Below are positions 6,275 to 8,776 of a DNA stretch of 8,776 nt, piece by piece. The position numbers and the translations under genes were made by a program. The DNA comes from an uncultured Caulobacterales bacterium (GTDB lineage Bacteria; Pseudomonadota; Alphaproteobacteria; Caulobacterales; Maricaulaceae). Under the pieces are notes generated by a model. It saw only the letters and a program-made list of their open reading frames with translations. It made no database searches and was not told where the DNA came from. Each line of letters opens with the position of its first letter. Positions within the stretch are counted from its first letter, which is position 1. The DNA lies in the NCBI GenBank assembly GCA_938007945.1, contig CALLME010000063.1:1-8776 (forward strand), read 5' to 3'.

Positions 6275-7546
6275 TTAACCTGCCAACATTTGCCAGACAC
6301 CTTTGACGCTTATGAATGAGGTGAAGAGCGAAAAGAGCAGAATGGCAATCAATATAAGGTTAGATACAAGACCATTTCTATGCGCGCCCATCAAATCCTT
6401 GCGGTTGGCGAGATAGAAAATACAGGCCACCGTGATAGGTAAAATGACGGCGTTAAACGCTTGTGACACAATCATCACAAGCACAGGCCGTGCGCCAAAT
6501 AACGGCACAACAAGGCCAAGTAGCGAGATAGCAAACACCATGAGCCTATATTTCGGCAAGGTCATATCGCGCGGCGTTTCTCTGTAATCGCAAATCAGCC
6601 AAGGCAGCATGAGCACATTTGGAAACTGTGAGGACACCCCCGCTGCGACGATGCCGAGCGCAAAAAGTGACATGGCGAGCGCGCCTGCGAGCGGTTCTAA
6701 TAGTTCAATCATTTGTGAGGCTCTAGACAAGCCAAGCCCTTCGACGTGAAGCGTGCCTGCGGCAGCGGCCATGATAGAAGCGCTAATGAGGAACATCAGG
6801 CTGACAGAAACAAAAGCGTCATTGCGCTGCGTTCTTTCGTCTTTGAGCGTCCAGCCCGCTTCTTTGACAAGCGTTGTGCGAATAATAAACAGGCCAGAAA
6901 AAACGGTTGTCCCGACCATGGACGCGATGACGAGAAGCGGGCCTGGGCCTGTGCTGCTCTTTACGTCTGGCACGTTGGGAATGAGCCCTTTAATAATATC
7001 AATAGGCGGCGGCATCAGGATAAAAAAGTTAATCAAGAAACAGGCTGACATGACCGCTACAATCACGGCGAGGGCGCGCTCAAAAAATTGCGTCTTGCCC
7101 TTCCAGAAAATGAAAAAGACGAGGCTTGAGAAAAATGTGGCGAAATAGATCGGGGCGATACCACCCTCTGTCATTGTCTTTGACCATTCATAGCAAATAT
7201 CCGCCACAATGCCCATTACGCCCATCACACTGCCGCATACGCCAAATGTAAGCGCCGCGATAAAATACAAACCTACGGCAGGATGAATATGTTTTTTAAA
7301 GGCTTGCAATGCTGTTTCGCCTGTCACCAAAGTGTATCGACCATAAAGATTAATCATGAAAAATGTGCAGAGGCAGGACGCAATAATGGTCCACAAAAGC
7401 GTCATGCCATAATCTGCGCCCGCTTTCGCCATAGCGGTGACACTTCCAGTACCGAGATTAAAGCCAAGCAAAAATATGCCAGGGAGAAACAAGGCCAAAC
7501 CGCGCGCGAATTTTTTGCGAAAGCTATCAGTTTGCGTGTCTGTCAA
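6275..7546 (-). CDS. Nramp-family (LeuT-fold) transporter lacking the canonical metal-site motifs
   Basis: A 423-residue inner-membrane protein with about 11 hydrophobic segments, built like Nramp/MntH carriers. After the N-terminus, LPGIFLLGF leads into TM1, followed by KAGADYGMTLLW and YTLVTGE, which match Nramp conserved segments. The TM1 metal motif DPGN is replaced by GTGS (residues 32-35). In TM6 the aligned MPH-N becomes FSG-L (216-219, in VGTTVFSGLF). The Asp, Asn and Met ligands of Mn2+/Fe2+ are thus all missing, while the flanking Gly and Ser residues that would keep the helices broken are present. It belongs to a divergent Nramp-related group; metal transport should not be assumed. 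The start is TTG, with a TGA stop three codons upstream and AAAGGA about 9 nt before. It heads a two-gene unit with the AGE isomerase. Confidence 0.85.
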   Translation of the reverse strand: MTDTQTDSFRKKFARGLALFLPGIFLLGFNLGTGSVTAMAKAGADYGMTLLWTIIASCLCTFFMINLYGRYTLVTGETALQAFKKHIHPAVGLYFIAALTFGVCGSVMGVMGIVADICYEWSKTMTEGGIAPIYFATFFSSLVFFIFWKGKTQFFERALAVIVAVMSACFLINFFILMPPPIDIIKGLIPNVPDVKSSTGPGPLLVIASMVGTTVFSGLFIIRTTLVKEAGWTLKDERTQRNDAFVSVSLMFLISASIMAAAAGTLHVEGLGLSRASQMIELLEPLAGALAMSLFALGIVAAGVSSQFPNVLMLPWLICDYRETPRDMTLPKYRLMVFAISLLGLVVPLFGARPVLVMIVSQAFNAVILPITVACIFYLANRKDLMGAHRNGLVSNLILIAILLFSLFTSFISVKGVWQMLAG

Positions 7547-7552
7547 AATAAA

Positions 7553-7568
7553 TCATCCTTTGGGATGA
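7553..7568 (-). promoter_or_regulatory. Hairpin enclosing the transporter ribosome site, with TTG start
   Basis: TCATCC (7553-7558) and GGATGA (7563-7568) form a perfect 6-bp stem with a 4-nt loop. In the minus-strand mRNA the loop and 3' arm read CAAAGGATGA, so the Shine-Dalgarno AAAGGA is partly paired. With the TTG start 6 nt beyond the stem this would keep basal translation low. No promoter is clear upstream; TTGGAT (7596-7591), N16, CATAAG (7574-7569) is a weak candidate. Confidence 0.4.
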
Positions 7569-7665
7569 CTTATGCTAAAAAACAAAATTTATCCAAGAGA
7601 ATAAACCTATTCGCGCTAATCAGTTGGTGCATATTGTGAAAAAACTCTGAGCCGTCTCTTTAATC

Positions 7666-7693
7666 TTGCACATCTTGGGCTGTCGCTTATCAT
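7666..7693 (+). promoter_or_regulatory. Candidate glpD promoter giving a leaderless mRNA
   Basis: TTGCAC (7666-7671), a 16-nt spacer and TATCAT (7688-7693, five of six matches to TATAAT) end 6 nt before the A of the glpD ATG at 7700. Transcription would then start at or next to the start codon. This fits the absence of any Shine-Dalgarno sequence in the pyrimidine-rich stretch before the ATG. An alternative -10, TTTAAT at 7659-7664, has only TTGTGA upstream at an overlong 19-nt spacing. Confidence 0.4.
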
Positions 7694-7699
7694 CCTTTC

Positions 7700-8776
7700 A
7701 TGAAAACAAATTACGACTTACTCATCATTGGCGGCGGTATTAACGGGACGGCCATTGCGCGCGATGCTGCGGGGCGGGGGCTTTCCGTGCTGTTATGCGA
7801 GCGCGATGATTTGGCTAATCATACATCGTCGAGTTCGACTAAGCTTATTCACGGCGGATTGCGCTATCTTGAGCATTTTGAGTTTAAGCTCGTGCGCGAG
7901 GCTTTGATTGAGCGCGAAAGATTGCTGCGGGCTGCACCGCATATTATTTGGCCGATGCGATTTGTGCTGCCTTATGACAAAGGTTTGCGCCCAGCATGGA
8001 TGTTGCGCATGGGACTGTTTTTATATGACAGCCTTGGCGGGCGCGAGCTCTTGCCCGGCACGAAGACTATCAGCCTCAAGACTGCTCCGCATAAAGGTGT
8101 TTTAGAGCCGCGCCTGACCAAAGGGTTCGAGTATTCTGATTGCTGGGTTGAGGACGCACGCCTTGTTGTGTTGAATGCGGTGGATGCGGCGGCGCGTGGG
8201 GCAGATATTTGCACGCGCACCGAAGTGCTAGACCTTAATCCTGTCAAAGATGGCTACCGCGCAAAGGTGAAAGACAAAGACGGCACGCGTCATGTCAACG
8301 CCCACGCCATCGTCAATTCTGCGGGACCTTGGGTCGATGAAATTCTCGGCCGCATAAATAAGAAGAAAAATGACAAAGGCCTACGCCTCGTGAAGGGTAG
8401 CCACATTGTGACACGCAAATTATTTGATGGTGACCACAGCTATATTTTCCAAAATGCCGATAACCGAATAATTTTCGCTATTCCCTATGAAGCGGACCAT
8501 ACGTTGATTGGGACGACGGATGTCCCGTTTGACCATGCGCCTGGGCCTGTGAAAATTTCGCCGGAAGAGACACAATATCTTTGCGACGCCGCGAATGAGT
8601 ATTTTCAAAATGACATTAGCCCTGAGGATGTGCAGTGGAGCTACTCAGGTGTGCGCCCGCTCTATGACGATAAGTCAGATAATGCCTCTGCCGTGACACG
8701 CGATTATGTGCTTGATATTGACGAATTTACGGACGGCGCGCCGTTCCTCTCTATTTACGGGGGCAAGATTACGACC
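7700..8776 (+). CDS. glpD: FAD-dependent glycerol-3-phosphate dehydrogenase (3' end outside window)
   Basis: The frame is open from ATG at 7700 to the right edge, giving 359 residues, about 70% of a typical 500-residue GlpD. The enzyme oxidises sn-glycerol-3-phosphate to dihydroxyacetone phosphate at the inner face of the membrane and passes electrons to quinone. Visible features are the N-terminal FAD dinucleotide loop IIGGGINGTAIARDAAGRG (9-27), Glu34 at the end of beta-2, the family signature SSSSTKLIHGGLRYLE (43-58), YSDCWVEDARLV (145-156), the second FAD contact NSAGPWV (206-212), GVRPL (317-321) and GGKITT at the edge. It is transcribed divergently from the Nramp-like transporter with 153 nt between starts. 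No glpF, glpK or glpR is visible on this side. No Shine-Dalgarno sequence is seen. Confidence 0.95.
   Translation, partial: MKTNYDLLIIGGGINGTAIARDAAGRGLSVLLCERDDLANHTSSSSTKLIHGGLRYLEHFEFKLVREALIERERLLRAAPHIIWPMRFVLPYDKGLRPAWMLRMGLFLYDSLGGRELLPGTKTISLKTAPHKGVLEPRLTKGFEYSDCWVEDARLVVLNAVDAAARGADICTRTEVLDLNPVKDGYRAKVKDKDGTRHVNAHAIVNSAGPWVDEILGRINKKKNDKGLRLVKGSHIVTRKLFDGDHSYIFQNADNRIIFAIPYEADHTLIGTTDVPFDHAPGPVKISPEETQYLCDAANEYFQNDISPEDVQWSYSGVRPLYDDKSDNASAVTRDYVLDIDEFTDGAPFLSIYGGKITT

Larger units (their letters stand above)
7552..7698. repeat. 10-bp direct repeat at both ends of the divergent intergenic region
   Basis: ATCATCCTTT occurs at 7552-7561 and again at 7689-7698. The first copy covers the ribosome site of the transporter gene (as AAAGGATGAT on its strand), and the second overlaps the candidate -10 and lies just before the glpD start. 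Such placement in a 153-nt divergent region could reflect a shared regulator. The first copy is also constrained by Shine-Dalgarno function, so coincidence remains possible. Confidence 0.4.

Noticed and set aside
6746..7148. Plus-strand open frames opposite the transporter
   Set aside because: They are antisense to conserved membrane segments, with composition typical of complement-strand reading of hydrophobic codons.
7972..8608. Minus-strand open frames opposite glpD
   Set aside because: The plus-strand GlpD frame is unbroken with all family motifs, so these are shadows.

Overview
The window most likely comes from an alphaproteobacterium of moderate G+C, with roughly equal GC and AT by eye. 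The main evidence is the minus-strand gene order radA - cvpA - purF - SDR. This order is familiar from alphaproteobacterial chromosomes, and each protein has the sequence features of those lineages. A small secreted UrcA-like protein at the left edge would fit the Caulobacterales/Hyphomonadales side of the class, but that placement is inference. I see no phage, transposon, CRISPR, tRNA or rRNA sequence.

Layout from left to right. (1) Positions 2-331 are the 3' end of a small exported protein gene on the plus strand. It is followed by two tandem intrinsic terminators, the second of which runs into the convergent gene. (2) Positions 458-4996 on the minus strand, read right to left, hold radA (DNA repair/recombination ATPase), cvpA (membrane protein), purF (first committed step of purine synthesis) and an SDR oxidoreductase. 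They look like one transcription unit with short gaps (17 and 22 nt), except for a 141-nt structured leader between cvpA and purF. (3) Positions 4997-5087 hold the radA promoter region with two perfect inverted repeats. (4) Positions 5088-7546 on the minus strand are a tightly coupled pair: an Nramp-fold transporter followed after 2 nt by an AGE-family sugar epimerase/isomerase. (5) Positions 7547-7699 are a divergent control region. (6) From 7700 to the right edge runs glpD, the FAD-dependent glycerol-3-phosphate dehydrogenase, on the plus strand and cut off after 359 codons.

The most interesting part is the transporter/epimerase pair. The transporter aligns with Nramp metal carriers along its length. 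However, it has GTGS where the family has DPGN in TM1, and FSG where it has MPH in TM6, so the known metal ligands are absent. Its coupling to a sugar isomerase whose expected active-site residues are all present suggests that it carries something other than Mn2+/Fe2+, possibly a substrate of the isomerase. That is a hypothesis, not a demonstrated function.

The radA-cvpA-purF-SDR block is housekeeping. Points of interest there are a PurF without the Fe-S cluster cysteines but with a long N-terminal leader, and the structured leader RNA before purF.
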